Notes under the pieces: model-generated
Databases searched by the model: none
Seen by the model: only the letters and a program-made list of their open reading frames with translations
Told to the model about the DNA's origin: nothing
Source of the DNA: Roseicyclus marinus
GTDB taxonomy: Bacteria; Pseudomonadota; Alphaproteobacteria; Rhodobacterales; Rhodobacteraceae
NCBI RefSeq assembly: GCF_030163795.1
Contig: NZ_JASJOF010000005.1
Location: forward strand, 248,001-312,000
DNA: 64,000 nucleotides
Direction: 5' to 3'
Shown: in pieces, positions 34,551-43,130 of the stretch
Layout of the letters: every line of letters starts with the position of its first letter
Position numbering within the stretch: position 1 is the first letter of the stretch
Made by a program: the position numbers and the translations under genes

Positions 34551-35434
34551 GGCAGCAGGTTCATCTCGCGCAATTGGTCGGTCGCGGCGGGGTGGTGCGC
34601 CTTTGGCACAAGGTCGAGGAAGCGTTGCAAGATACCCGGCCATTGCGGCGCGGCCCGCAGGAACATGAAGCGGTGATAGTGCAGGATGTGGGCGTCGGGC
34701 GTCCGGTCGATGGCCGAGCCGCGATGGGAGAGCGCGTGGTTCCAGCTTTCATCGAGGACATGGGCCGTATAGCCGAAGCGCGCGATGGCCAGCGGAAGCG
34801 TGATCTGATCGAGCCACGGACGCTTGTTGGCGATCTTGCACTTGTGGTCGAAATCGAGCGCGGTTTCGAGCCAGTGATCGGCAAAGCGTTTGCCGTCGGG
34901 CTGCGCATCCTCGGGCATGGCCACGAGGCCCGCGTTGAAATAGGGCAGGTGTTCGGGCCGGTCGCCGCGCAACAGGCGCACGCGGTCGGTGGGTAGCGGC
35001 AGGCCGAAATGGTCATAGGCGCGCTGCCAGCGATCATCGGGGCCCCAAGTCGGCCGCCCCTCGGGCGCGGCGGCGACATGGGTGGCGGGCAGATCGGCCA
35101 ATTCCGTCAGGGGTTTGAGGCAGATCATGTCGGTGTCGAGAAAGATGCCGCGCCCCGGGCCGCGATGGTCGGTCGCGGCCACGATCTTGTTTCCATGCGG
35201 ATAGGGTTTGGCCCAGTCGGGCGGTTCCGGCAAGGCACGCAGGTCGACGCCGGTTTCCGCATAAATGGCGCGGGTGACGGGGCCGATTTGCGGCAGCCAA
35301 TCGGGGCTGGCATAGGCATAGAGATGGGTGCCCGCCTGCCCCTGATGGGCATGGGCAAGGCTTGCCGCCAGAAGCCAGCTTTGCCATTCGAGGCGTGCGC
35401 CATCGGCCACGAAAAAGATATGGGTATCGGTCAT
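34547..35434 (-). CDS. Glycosyltransferase-like protein (GT-A fold, DxD)
   Basis: A 295-residue soluble protein. FLDTDMICLKPLTEL (about 98-112) has the DTD metal-binding motif of nucleotide-sugar-dependent GT-A enzymes, preceded by GNKIVAATDHRGPGRG; PYFNAGLVAMPED and a C-terminal ILHYHRFMFLR also fit GT8-like folds. I cannot name donor or acceptor. It is on the same strand as the carbohydrate operon but separated from Dabb by about 62 bp, and it lies downstream, so it might be part of the same transcript. It shows no signal peptide or membrane segment. Confidence 0.7.
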   Translation of the reverse strand: MTDTHIFFVADGARLEWQSWLLAASLAHAHQGQAGTHLYAYASPDWLPQIGPVTRAIYAETGVDLRALPEPPDWAKPYPHGNKIVAATDHRGPGRGIFLDTDMICLKPLTELADLPATHVAAAPEGRPTWGPDDRWQRAYDHFGLPLPTDRVRLLRGDRPEHLPYFNAGLVAMPEDAQPDGKRFADHWLETALDFDHKCKIANKRPWLDQITLPLAIARFGYTAHVLDESWNHALSHRGSAIDRTPDAHILHYHRFMFLRAAPQWPGILQRFLDLVPKAHHPAATDQLREMNLLP

Positions 35435-35496
35435 GCCTGCGCCGCGTCCTGCCCGGGTTTGTCGGAAGATGCCCGCTGCACGAAGGTTTGGCCAGT

Positions 35497-35805
35497 TCAG
35501 ACCTCGAGATCGGCGACGAATATTCCTGCGTGACCGCCCCGGCAGGCGGCGACCAGCATGCCGCCTGCGCGGATGTGTTCGGGGTGCTGTTCATAAGCCA
35601 GATGGGCGGCGCGGTCGCTGAAATGGACCGAGAAACCGTAGGTATAGCGCTCCGATTTTCCCTCGAAATCGCGGTTGGGGCCGTGGGTGAAGCCGGAGGC
35701 ACCCGGCAAAGCGTCACAGACGGCGGCAAGGATCGGCATGGCCGCCTTGATCGTGGCAAGGGCTTCGGGGCTGTCAGGCTCCATCAGGACGATGTGGTGC
35801 AGCAT
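35497..35805 (-). CDS. Dabb (stress-responsive alpha/beta barrel) family protein
   Basis: A 102-residue protein with the small ferredoxin-like Dabb fold: MLHHIVLMEPDS at the start, the conserved GFTHGPNRDFEGKSERYTYGFSVHFSDRAAHLAYEQHPEH core, and a beta strand at the end (HAGIFVADLEV). Dabb proteins are dimeric and some are cyclases or isomerases; others are uncharacterised. The gene follows the glycerate kinase by 3 bp at the 3' end of the catabolic operon, so an accessory role there is a reasonable inference. Confidence 0.88.
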   Translation of the reverse strand: MLHHIVLMEPDSPEALATIKAAMPILAAVCDALPGASGFTHGPNRDFEGKSERYTYGFSVHFSDRAAHLAYEQHPEHIRAGGMLVAACRGGHAGIFVADLEV

Positions 35806-35808
35806 GGT

Positions 35809-37041
35809 CTACCCTTCGATCAGGATGGCGCGGAAATCGTTCACATTGGTGAGCGTGGGGCCGGTGACGATCTGGCCGCCTATCTTGTAGAAGAAATTGT
35901 GAGCGTCGTTCTGGGCCAGCGCCCCGGCCGCGTCGATCCCTGCGGCGCGCGCACGGCCAAGCGTGTCGGGGCCGATCACCGCGCCCGCGACCTCGGCCGC
36001 GCCATCGACGCCATCGGTGTCGCAGGCGATGGCATGGATGCCCGCCGCGCCATCGAGGGCCAGGGCCAGCGCCAGCGCGTATTCGGCATTGGGCCCCCCT
36101 ACCCCGTCGCCGCGGCGGGTCACGGTCAACTCACCGCCTGACAGGATCAGGCGCGGACCCTTGGCGGCGCGGGCCAAGGCGGCATGGGCAGCTGCAACCT
36201 CGCGCGCCTCCCCTTCGATCGCGTCGCCGAGGATGTCGATGGCATAGCCCGCCGCGCGGGCCAGATCGGCGGCGGCGGCCAGCGATTGGGCGGGGGCGGC
36301 GTAGATCACGTTTTCCACCCGCGACAGACGCGGATCATCGGGCAGGACAGGGTCGCCGCCCGCGCGCAGGAAGCCGTCGATGGAGGGGGGCGGCGTGACG
36401 CCCCAACGGGCGAGCGTGGCCAGCGCGCTGGCCGCATCGCCGCGATGCCCGACCGTGGGGCCGGAGGCGATATCGCCCGGATCATCGCCCGGCACGTCCG
36501 AGATCATCAGCGCAAGCATCCGCGCGGGATAGGCTGCGGCGGCAAGCCTGCCGCCCTTGACCGCCGATATCTCCTTGCGGATGCCGTTGATGTCGCCGAT
36601 GGGCGCGCCGGAGGCCAGCAAGGCTTGGGTCAGCGCCTGTTTCTCCTCCAGCGTGATGCCCGGCGCGGGCGCACAGAGCAGGGCGGAGCCGCCGCCCGAG
36701 ATAAGGGCGAGGACGAAATCCCCCTCCCCCAGACCTGACAACAGGTCGAGCATACGGCGGGTGGCGGCGACGCCTGCGGCATCGGGGACGGGGTGGGCGG
36801 CCTCCACGATCTCGATGCCCTTGCAGGGGCGGGCATAGCCGTAGCGGGTGATCACCAGCCCCTCGCAGGGGCCCCATGCGGCTTCGACCGCTTCGGCCAT
36901 GCGTGCGCTGGCCTTGCCCGCGCCGATGACAATGACGCGGCCCGGTGGCTTGGGCGGCAGGCTCTGGCCAAGGCTTTGCATCGGGTCGGCCACGGCGACG
37001 GCGCGGTCGAACAGCGCGCGGAGCAGATCGGGGGGCGTCAT
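35809..37041 (-). CDS. Glycerate 2-kinase (MOFRL family)
   Basis: A 410-residue kinase starting MTPPDLLRALFDRAVAVADP. It has the N-terminal DUF4147 domain (VIVIGAGKASARMAEA, LALISGGGSALLCAP, GIRKEISAVKGGRLA, ISDVPGDDPGDIASGPT) and the C-terminal MOFRL domain (LILSGGELTVTRRGDGVGGPNAEYALALALAL, CDTDGVDGAAEVAGAVI). This family makes 2-phosphoglycerate from D-glycerate with ATP. Its start overlaps the LacI-family gene by 4 bp, so it is coupled to the catabolic operon and implies that the pathway ends in glycerate feeding glycolysis. Confidence 0.93.
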   Translation of the reverse strand: MTPPDLLRALFDRAVAVADPMQSLGQSLPPKPPGRVIVIGAGKASARMAEAVEAAWGPCEGLVITRYGYARPCKGIEIVEAAHPVPDAAGVAATRRMLDLLSGLGEGDFVLALISGGGSALLCAPAPGITLEEKQALTQALLASGAPIGDINGIRKEISAVKGGRLAAAAYPARMLALMISDVPGDDPGDIASGPTVGHRGDAASALATLARWGVTPPPSIDGFLRAGGDPVLPDDPRLSRVENVIYAAPAQSLAAAADLARAAGYAIDILGDAIEGEAREVAAAHAALARAAKGPRLILSGGELTVTRRGDGVGGPNAEYALALALALDGAAGIHAIACDTDGVDGAAEVAGAVIGPDTLGRARAAGIDAAGALAQNDAHNFFYKIGGQIVTGPTLTNVNDFRAILIEG

Positions 37042-38051
37042 TCCGGGATTCCCGTGCTGGACATGCGGGGGACAAGCTGGACCGGGCTGCGCAATTCGGG
37101 GGCGGGGCGTTGCCCCTCCACCATCCAGGCGAGCAGGCGGGCGGCCGTGTCGCGGGCGAACCCGGCGATATCGCAGGCGACCGAAGAGAGCGGCGGCCAA
37201 GCCTGTTGCGCCTCCTCGATATCGTCGAAACCGACGACGCGGAATTCGGCGCCGATGGGGCGACCGGCACGGGCGAAGCCCGCCATCAGGCCCAGCGCCA
37301 CGAGGTCGTTGAAACAGATGGCGGCATCGACCTCGGGGTGGTCGGACAGCAATTCGCCCGCCGCCTGCATCCCGAAGGCGCGGCTGGATTTGCCGTGGAT
37401 CGCGACCTCGGCCAGACCCTCGGCCTTGAGTGTGTCGCGCCAGCCGGATTTGCGTTCCCGCGTGATGGCGCGGCCCGGCAAGCCGCCGACAAAGGCGATG
37501 TTGCGCGCGCCCTGCTCCATCAGGTGGCGGGCGGCCATGGTGCTGCCGCTGGCATAGTCGAAACTGGCGAAGGGAAAGAGATCGGTGCGTTCGTCCATTT
37601 TGCGCAGAACCTGCATCACCGGCAGGCCGGTCCGCGCCAACTGGTCGAAGGTTTCGCCCGGCCCCCCATAAGCGGGCGAGATGACCAGTGCGGACACGCC
37701 GTGTTCGATCATGGAGCCGACCAGCTTCGCCTGTAATTCCGCATCCTCGTCGGAATTGGCGATGACGGTGGCGTAACCTTCGGCGGCAAGCGCCATCTGC
37801 AGGCTGGTGGCGAATTCGGTGAAAAACGGGTTGCGCAGGTCGTTGATGACAAGGCCGACCAGCCCCACGGAGGCCGAGCGCAGGTTGGCCGCCGCGCGGT
37901 TGTAGACATAGCCGATCTCGGCCATGGCCTGTTCGACGGCGGCGCGGGTTTCGGGGCGCACCTGTTTGGACCCTTGCAGGACCAGCGAGACGGTGGATTT
38001 CGACACACCCGCGCGGGCGGCGACATCGAGGATGGTGGGGCGGCGGATCAT
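37038..38051 (-). CDS. LacI-family transcriptional regulator (in-operon)
   Basis: A 337-residue repressor. The N-terminal LacI helix-turn-helix (TILDVAARAGVSKSTVSLVLQG, about 5-26) and hinge (YNRAAANLRSASVGLVGLVI) are followed by a periplasmic-binding-protein-like sensor domain (FFTEFATSLQMALAAEG, AICFNDLVALGLMAG, VVGFDDIEEAQQAWPPLS). It is fifth in the operon GMC-SDR-GMC-DUF993-LacI-glycerate kinase. Because it is encoded in the operon whose first gene has a LacI-type palindrome upstream (43067-43080), and the same palindrome precedes the Gfo/Idh operon (53585-53598), I infer it controls both. Confidence 0.93.
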   Translation of the reverse strand: MIRRPTILDVAARAGVSKSTVSLVLQGSKQVRPETRAAVEQAMAEIGYVYNRAAANLRSASVGLVGLVINDLRNPFFTEFATSLQMALAAEGYATVIANSDEDAELQAKLVGSMIEHGVSALVISPAYGGPGETFDQLARTGLPVMQVLRKMDERTDLFPFASFDYASGSTMAARHLMEQGARNIAFVGGLPGRAITRERKSGWRDTLKAEGLAEVAIHGKSSRAFGMQAAGELLSDHPEVDAAICFNDLVALGLMAGFARAGRPIGAEFRVVGFDDIEEAQQAWPPLSSVACDIAGFARDTAARLLAWMVEGQRPAPELRSPVQLVPRMSSTGIPE

Positions 38052-38060
38052 CCCGGCAGG

Positions 38061-39224
38061 TTAGCCACTGATCCCGTGCAAGGCCAAGAGCGATCGCATC
38101 CGGGATTGCGCAAGATCGGGATCGACCAAGAGCCGCGCCTGATCGGCAAGGCGGTAGACCTGCGCGTAATGCGCGATCTCGCGCGAAGATTGGAAGCCGC
38201 CGGGCATGATGAAATGGGTTTGCGTGCCGTTGAGCCAGCTCAGAAAGGCGATGCCCGCCTTGTAGAACCGGGTCGGCGCTTTGAAAATCTCGCGGCTGAG
38301 CGGCACGGTGGGCGCGAAAAGCGCGTGATAGGTGGCGCTGTCGCCCATCGCCAGCGCCTCGAGCGCCTGCGAGGCGGCGGGCGCGATGGCGGCGAAGATG
38401 CCCAGAAGCGCGTGGGAATGATGGGTCCCGTCGCCTTCGATCAGGGGAGCATAGTTGAAATCGTCGCCGGTATAGAGGCGGACACCGGGCGGCAGCTTGG
38501 CGCGAAACGCTTCTTCGTGCGCCTGATCCAGAAGGCTGATCTTGATCCCGTCGATCTTGGCCGCGTGACGCGTGATGATGTCGAGGACAACGGCATTGGC
38601 GGTCTCGATATCCTGCGCGCCCCAATAGCCGGTCAGGGCGGGGTCGAACATGTCGCCCAGCCAGTGCAGGATAACGGGGCCCGCAGATTCTTCTATAAGT
38701 TTACCGTAGAGTGCGGCGTAATCCTCGGGCCCCGCCTTGATGGCGGGCAGCGCGCGGGTCGCCATCAGGATGATCTGCCCTCCTGCGGCCTCGATCGCCT
38801 CCATCTGGGTGCGATAGGCGGCGCGGATCGCGTCAAGCGTCGCAAGGCCGGATAGGTCGAGGTGATCGGTCCCCGCGCCGCAGGCGACCCGCGGGCACAT
38901 CGGATGGGCGCGCGCATCGGCCATGGTGCGCTGGATCAGCTCCAGCGCAGTGGGCCAATCGACGCCCATGCCGCGCTGCGCGGTATCCATCGCCTCGGCC
39001 AGCCCAAGCCCCTGATCCCAGAGCCGGTGGCGAAAGCCCAGTGTCGCCTCCCAATCGACGGCAGGGCGGCCCTCCCAAGGGCTGCGTTCGGCCAAGGGGT
39101 CGCTGATGACATGGGCCGCGGCAAAGGCGGTGCGGGTGAGGGTCACACGGGGGGCGCGCGGGATCAGCGGGTCGCCCGACAGGCGGTAATCCTCCAGCGT
39201 TCCGGCATAGGTCGGCAGCAGCAT
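38061..39224 (-). CDS. DUF993 family protein (dihydrodipicolinate-synthase-like)
   Basis: A 387-residue protein of the DUF993 family, related to class I aldolase TIM barrels such as DapA. Visible features are VACGAGTDHLDLSGLATLDAIRAAYRTQ, AGGQIILMATRALPA, ILHWLGDMFDPAL and DGIKISLLDQAHEEAF, where the lysine is a candidate Schiff-base residue. DUF993 genes occur in carbohydrate clusters, often with Gfo/Idh/MocA oxidoreductases, but I know of no established reaction. A retro-aldol step on an oxidised sugar is a plausible inference. It lies 9 bp upstream of the LacI gene and is followed by the glycerate kinase. Confidence 0.88.
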   Translation of the reverse strand: MLLPTYAGTLEDYRLSGDPLIPRAPRVTLTRTAFAAAHVISDPLAERSPWEGRPAVDWEATLGFRHRLWDQGLGLAEAMDTAQRGMGVDWPTALELIQRTMADARAHPMCPRVACGAGTDHLDLSGLATLDAIRAAYRTQMEAIEAAGGQIILMATRALPAIKAGPEDYAALYGKLIEESAGPVILHWLGDMFDPALTGYWGAQDIETANAVVLDIITRHAAKIDGIKISLLDQAHEEAFRAKLPPGVRLYTGDDFNYAPLIEGDGTHHSHALLGIFAAIAPAASQALEALAMGDSATYHALFAPTVPLSREIFKAPTRFYKAGIAFLSWLNGTQTHFIMPGGFQSSREIAHYAQVYRLADQARLLVDPDLAQSRMRSLLALHGISG

Positions 39225-39225
39225 C

Positions 39226-40818
39226 TCAGGCCCTCGCGTCTTGGCGGATCATGTCGGCGGCTTTCTCGCCGATCATGATGGCCGCGGCATTGGTGTTCGA
39301 TGAAATCACGGTCGGCATGATGGAATTGTCCACGACCCGCAGCCCGGCGATGCCGTTCAGCCGCAGACGCGGATCAACCACCGCGCCGGGGTCCACGCCC
39401 ATGCGGCAGGTGCCCGCGCAATGGTGCGAGGTCTTGGAATGCTCGCAGATGAAGTCGAAATACTCCTGCTCCGTCCGCACATCCGGCCCCGGCAGGCGCT
39501 CGGCCAGAACGTATTTGGCAAGCGGGGCTTGGGCCATGATCTCTTGCGTCAGCTTCAGGCCCCGGATCGACATCGCGCGGTCATGGGGATCTTGCAGGTA
39601 GTTCGGATCGATCAGCGGCGCCTTGGCCGGATCGCCGGAGGCAAGCCGCACGCTGCCGCGCGAGCGGGGGCGGAGGTGGCAGGAATTGAGCGTCACGCCG
39701 CCCTGCGGCATGATAGCGACACCCTTTTCGATGCCGGTGCCAAGGCCGAGGTGGAACTGGATATCGGGGGACCGCGCGTCGGGATCGGCATACCAGAACC
39801 CGCCGGTTTCAAAGAGCGAAGAGGCGACCGGCCCCTTGCGCGTCAGCAAGTATTGCAGGCCCGCCAGCGCCGCCATGTGCGGTTTGGCATAGCGGTCGTA
39901 GCTGTAGGGGCCACTCAATTCGACGATGCAGTAAAGGTCGAGGTGATCTTGCAGGTTCTCGCCCACCTGCGGCTGGTCGAGCACCACGTCGATCCCGAGA
40001 TCTTGCAGATGATCCGCGGGGCCGATGCCCGACAGCATCAGCAGACGCGGGGAACCGATGGCGCCGGATGACAGGATAACCTCAGCCGTGGCGGTGATCT
40101 GTGTGCCGTCCATCAGTTCGACCCCGGTGGCGCGCCCCGCGTTGGTCGTGATCTTGCGCACCTGCGCGCCGGTCCGCACGGTCAGGTTCGCCCGCCCCTC
40201 GTTCGGCGCGACATAGGCCATCGCGGCAGAAGATCGGCGGGCGTTGCGTTGGGTCAGTTGGTAGTAGCAGACGCCATCCTGTGCTTCGCCATTGATGTCC
40301 ATGTTGCGCGGAATGCCGAGGCTTGACGCCGCCTCGAAATACGCCTCGCAGATCGGCAGGGGGGCGATGGGTTGGGACACGCCCAAGGGGCCGCCCTTGC
40401 CGTGGTAGCGGTTGTCGTAGGTGTCGTTGTCCTCGGCCTTGCGGAACCAGGGCAGCACATCCTCATAGCCCCAGCCCTCGCAGCCCATCTGCCGCCATTC
40501 GTCGTAATCCTGCGCATTGCCTCGCGTGTAGATCTGGGCATTGAGGCTGGAGCCGCCGCCGATGACCTTGCCTTGGGTATAGTTGAAGACGCGGCCCTTC
40601 ATGTGGCGCTGCGGCACGGTTTCCCAGCCCCACGATCCAAGCCCCTTGGTCATTTTCGCAAAGCCCGCCGGCAGATGGTACAGCGGGTTTCGGTCGCGCC
40701 CGCCCGCTTCCAGCAGCAGCACCCGGGCCGTCGGATCCTCGGACAAGCGGGCGGCCAGAACACAGCCCGCACTACCGCCGCCGATGATGATGTAGTCATA
40801 CCCTTGGGCCATGGTCAT
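39226..40818 (-). CDS. GMC family oxidoreductase (choline dehydrogenase-like)
   Basis: A 530-residue FAD enzyme. The N-terminal dinucleotide fold (YDYIIIGGGSAGCVLAARLS, about 5-24), NAQIYTRGNAQDYDEW, ILSSGAIGSPRLLMLSGIG and the C-terminal active-site histidine region TSHHCAGTCRMG followed by RVVDNSIMPTVISSNTNAAAIMIGEKAAD are diagnostic. GMC enzymes oxidise alcohols or sugars. Of the two GMC genes in this operon it is the one nearest to the choline/alcohol dehydrogenase group. The next gene, DUF993, starts 2 bp after its stop, and its own start lies 3 bp after the SDR stop. Substrate unknown. Confidence 0.92.
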   Translation of the reverse strand: MTMAQGYDYIIIGGGSAGCVLAARLSEDPTARVLLLEAGGRDRNPLYHLPAGFAKMTKGLGSWGWETVPQRHMKGRVFNYTQGKVIGGGSSLNAQIYTRGNAQDYDEWRQMGCEGWGYEDVLPWFRKAEDNDTYDNRYHGKGGPLGVSQPIAPLPICEAYFEAASSLGIPRNMDINGEAQDGVCYYQLTQRNARRSSAAMAYVAPNEGRANLTVRTGAQVRKITTNAGRATGVELMDGTQITATAEVILSSGAIGSPRLLMLSGIGPADHLQDLGIDVVLDQPQVGENLQDHLDLYCIVELSGPYSYDRYAKPHMAALAGLQYLLTRKGPVASSLFETGGFWYADPDARSPDIQFHLGLGTGIEKGVAIMPQGGVTLNSCHLRPRSRGSVRLASGDPAKAPLIDPNYLQDPHDRAMSIRGLKLTQEIMAQAPLAKYVLAERLPGPDVRTEQEYFDFICEHSKTSHHCAGTCRMGVDPGAVVDPRLRLNGIAGLRVVDNSIMPTVISSNTNAAAIMIGEKAADMIRQDARA

Positions 40819-40821
40819 CCC

Positions 40822-41562
40822 TCAGAGCCGGTGAATGGACAGCCCGCCATCGACGGGAATGATTGCCCCCGTGGCAAAGGCGAAATCGCCGCGCACGAGC
40901 GGCAAGATGGTCTGCGCGATATCGGCGGGATTGCCCCAGCGGCGCGCGGGGACAAGGCCACCAGCGATGCGGTCGTCGTAGCGGTTGCGCACGGGCGCGG
41001 TCATCGGCGTTTCGATGATGCCGGGGCGGATGTCGAAGACGCCGATGTTCTCGGGGGCAAGGCGCGCGGCGAAGGCTTGCGCCATCATGGCCGCCCCGGC
41101 CTTGGACATGCAGTATTCCGCCCGGTCTGGTGACACCATCGTGGCAGAGACCGAGGTGATGAAGCAGATCGACCGGTAGGGATCGGCGGGCAGGTGCAGC
41201 ATCCGCCGCGCACATTCTTGTGCAAGAAAGAAGGTGCCGCGCAGGTTCACGTCGATGCAGCGGTCGAAACTGTCCGGCCGCATGTCGAGCAGGTCGCCCC
41301 TGACCATGGCCGGAACGCCCGCGTTGGAGATCAGCGTCGTCACCGGCCCGACGGCATCGAGCAGCGTGGCGATGGCCGCAAGGTCGCGCAGGTCGTGCTG
41401 GTGGTAGGTGGCTCCCGGCAGCGCCGCGAGCGCGGATTGCACCGCATCCGCCCCCGGCGGAAGCTCGGCGGCAATCGCCACCTCCCAACCCGCGGCCCGA
41501 AGCGCCGTTGCGATGCCCAGCCCGATGCCCTGCTGGCCGCCGGTGATCAATGCGCGTATCAT
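40822..41562 (-). CDS. SDR oxidoreductase (3-ketoacyl-ACP reductase type)
   Basis: A 246-residue short-chain dehydrogenase starting MIRALITGGQQGIGLGIATAL (TGxxxGxG at 8-14). NAG motif SNAGVP, catalytic serine in FITSVSATMVSP and Y-x3-K in YCMSKAGAAMM are present, with IIPVDGGLSIHRL at the end. It should oxidise or reduce a hydroxyl/keto group using NAD(P). The start overlaps the upstream GMC gene by 4 bp. The operon's run of three oxidoreductases in a row (GMC, SDR, GMC) suggests successive or alternative oxidation of one sugar-like substrate. Confidence 0.92.
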   Translation of the reverse strand: MIRALITGGQQGIGLGIATALRAAGWEVAIAAELPPGADAVQSALAALPGATYHQHDLRDLAAIATLLDAVGPVTTLISNAGVPAMVRGDLLDMRPDSFDRCIDVNLRGTFFLAQECARRMLHLPADPYRSICFITSVSATMVSPDRAEYCMSKAGAAMMAQAFAARLAPENIGVFDIRPGIIETPMTAPVRNRYDDRIAGGLVPARRWGNPADIAQTILPLVRGDFAFATGAIIPVDGGLSIHRL

Positions 41563-43037
41563 GCCGCGATCTCCTGTGCGATGCGGTCGGCCTGACGAAG
41601 CGCCAGCGCCGCGATGGTCAGCGACGGGTTCACCGCCGCCGAGGTCGGCAACAGCGAGGCGTCGCAGATCCACAGATTGGGGTGATCGTGGCAGCGACCA
41701 TAAGGGTCCGCCACGCTGGCGGCGGGATCGGCCCCCAACCGCGCCGTGCCACATTGATGCGACGGCGTGCGGCGGTCGAAGGCCTTGGACAGAAGCACGG
41801 GGAACCCCGCCTTGCGCAGCGCGGATTTGAGGCACGCAACCAGCGCCTCATGCGCTGCCCAGTTGGACCGCCGCCAATCCAGCACGATGTCATTGTCCTT
41901 GATCGTGACGCGGCTGTCGGGGTCGGGCAGATCCTCGGACATGACGTAGAAGTCGATGGCGCGGTCCGCGATCAGCTTGGCCAAGGCGCGCGGCAGACCG
42001 GTTTGCGCCGCAAGGATCGGGGCCGATACCCGGCCCAGAAGCTGGATATTGCCCAGCGGTTCGCCCTTCGGCCCGCCGGTCAGATACCAGTCGTTCAGCA
42101 TCAGCGTCTTTTGGTAGATCGACCGGTTCTTGCGTGGCGACAGCGCCAAGAGCGCCGAGGCATTGTGGTTCATGAAATTGCGCCCGACCTGATCCGAGCG
42201 GTTGGCAAGGCCCGCGGGATGATCTGCACTAGCGGAACGGAGGAGAAGCGTGGCGGTCATCACCGCCCCCGCCGCCAACACGATGCGCGGCGCGCTCAGG
42301 CGGCCGGCACTGGTCAAAAGGCCGGTGATGCGGTCCCCCTCGGCCTCGATCCGGTGGACGGTGACGCCGGCTTGAAGTCGAACATTGGGAAAGCTCAGCG
42401 CATGGGCAAGGGCGGCGGTTTCGGCGTCGAGCTTGCCGCCGGTGGTATCTGGGAAGGCATCCCACGGCGTCGTCGCGCGCGCCAACCAACGGGGCAGATC
42501 GACGGCCAACGGCAGGGGGGCGGGGTGAAGCCCCACGGCCCGCAACCGCCGTTCCAGATCGGCGATGGTCGGTTCATGGGGGACCGGGGGATAGGGGTAA
42601 CCGACCGCGCGGGGCGGATCGGTCGGGTCGATGCCGCCCTTCCCGCGGACCTGATAAAGCGCCTCGGCCCGATCATACCACGGCGCGAGCGTGCCATAGG
42701 GAAAGGGCCAGCCCGGGGTGGTGCCGTCGATGTGCCGGATCGGGGCGAAATCCGCCTCGCGGTAGCGGATCAACACCGCGCCGTAGAATTTGGAATTGCC
42801 GCCCACGCAGGCATAATTTCCGGGGTTGAAAGGCGTGCCATCCGGGGTGAGCCATGTCTCGGCCGGGCGGAAATGCCCGCGCCCGAAGATCGCCACCGGA
42901 TCGCGCGCCTCGGCACTATCGGCAATCCGTTCGCCGCGTTCCAGGATCAGGATGCGCAGGCCCGTCGGCGCCAGCCCCGCGGCCAGCGTCGCGCCCCCCA
43001 TTCCGGAGCCGATGATGATGAGATCGGCGTCGCTCAC
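41559..43037 (-). CDS. GMC family oxidoreductase (sugar 3-dehydrogenase-like)
   Basis: A 492-residue FAD enzyme that opens the operon. The N-terminal ADLIIIGSGMGGATLAAGLA gives the FAD site; VGGNSKFYGAVLIRYREADF and the C-terminal SHQCGTARLGADPAASV, then LWICDASLLPTSAAVNPSLTIAALAL, are the form seen in glucoside-3-dehydrogenase/gluconate-dehydrogenase-like GMC proteins rather than choline dehydrogenase. No small partner subunit gene or Tat signal is visible, so it may be cytosolic. Upstream, 30 bp before its start, lies the LacI-type palindrome listed separately, and a strong terminator of the ABC importer operon precedes that. Confidence 0.9.
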   Translation of the reverse strand: MSDADLIIIGSGMGGATLAAGLAPTGLRILILERGERIADSAEARDPVAIFGRGHFRPAETWLTPDGTPFNPGNYACVGGNSKFYGAVLIRYREADFAPIRHIDGTTPGWPFPYGTLAPWYDRAEALYQVRGKGGIDPTDPPRAVGYPYPPVPHEPTIADLERRLRAVGLHPAPLPLAVDLPRWLARATTPWDAFPDTTGGKLDAETAALAHALSFPNVRLQAGVTVHRIEAEGDRITGLLTSAGRLSAPRIVLAAGAVMTATLLLRSASADHPAGLANRSDQVGRNFMNHNASALLALSPRKNRSIYQKTLMLNDWYLTGGPKGEPLGNIQLLGRVSAPILAAQTGLPRALAKLIADRAIDFYVMSEDLPDPDSRVTIKDNDIVLDWRRSNWAAHEALVACLKSALRKAGFPVLLSKAFDRRTPSHQCGTARLGADPAASVADPYGRCHDHPNLWICDASLLPTSAAVNPSLTIAALALRQADRIAQEIAA

Positions 43038-43066
43038 CTGATCCTCCCTGCCCTTGATCTTAGCTA

Positions 43067-43080
43067 TTGGATCGTTCCAA
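43067..43080. promoter_or_regulatory. LacI-type operator upstream of the GMC operon
   Basis: TTGGATCGTTCCAA lies 30-43 bp before the GMC start codon. Its arms TTGGA/TCCAA are perfectly inverted. Read on the other strand it is TTGGAACGATCCAAT (including 43066), exactly the sequence found at 53585-53599 before the Gfo/Idh operon. Position near a promoter and palindromy fit a LacI-family repressor site, most likely for the LacI encoded in this operon. Confidence 0.75.
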
Positions 43081-43088
43081 TTCCAGTG

Positions 43089-43125
43089 AAAAAATACGCC
43101 CGCAGGCCGTGTCGACCTGCGGGCG
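43089..43125 (-). terminator. Intrinsic terminator of the sugar ABC operon
   Basis: On the minus strand CGCCCGCAGG (43125-43116) pairs perfectly with CCTGCGGGCG (43106-43097) around a nine-base loop, and is followed by TATTTTTT. This is a textbook rho-independent terminator just past the ATPase gene. It separates the importer operon from the GMC operon, whose operator follows directly. Confidence 0.9.
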
Positions 43126-43130
43126 CGCGA

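Noticed and set aside
35809-38625. 938-codon minus-strand open frame spanning lacI and glycerate kinase
   Set aside because: Its first two thirds read through the lacI and DUF993 region in the wrong frame. Only the C-terminal 410 codons are a real kinase, whose start overlaps the lacI stop.
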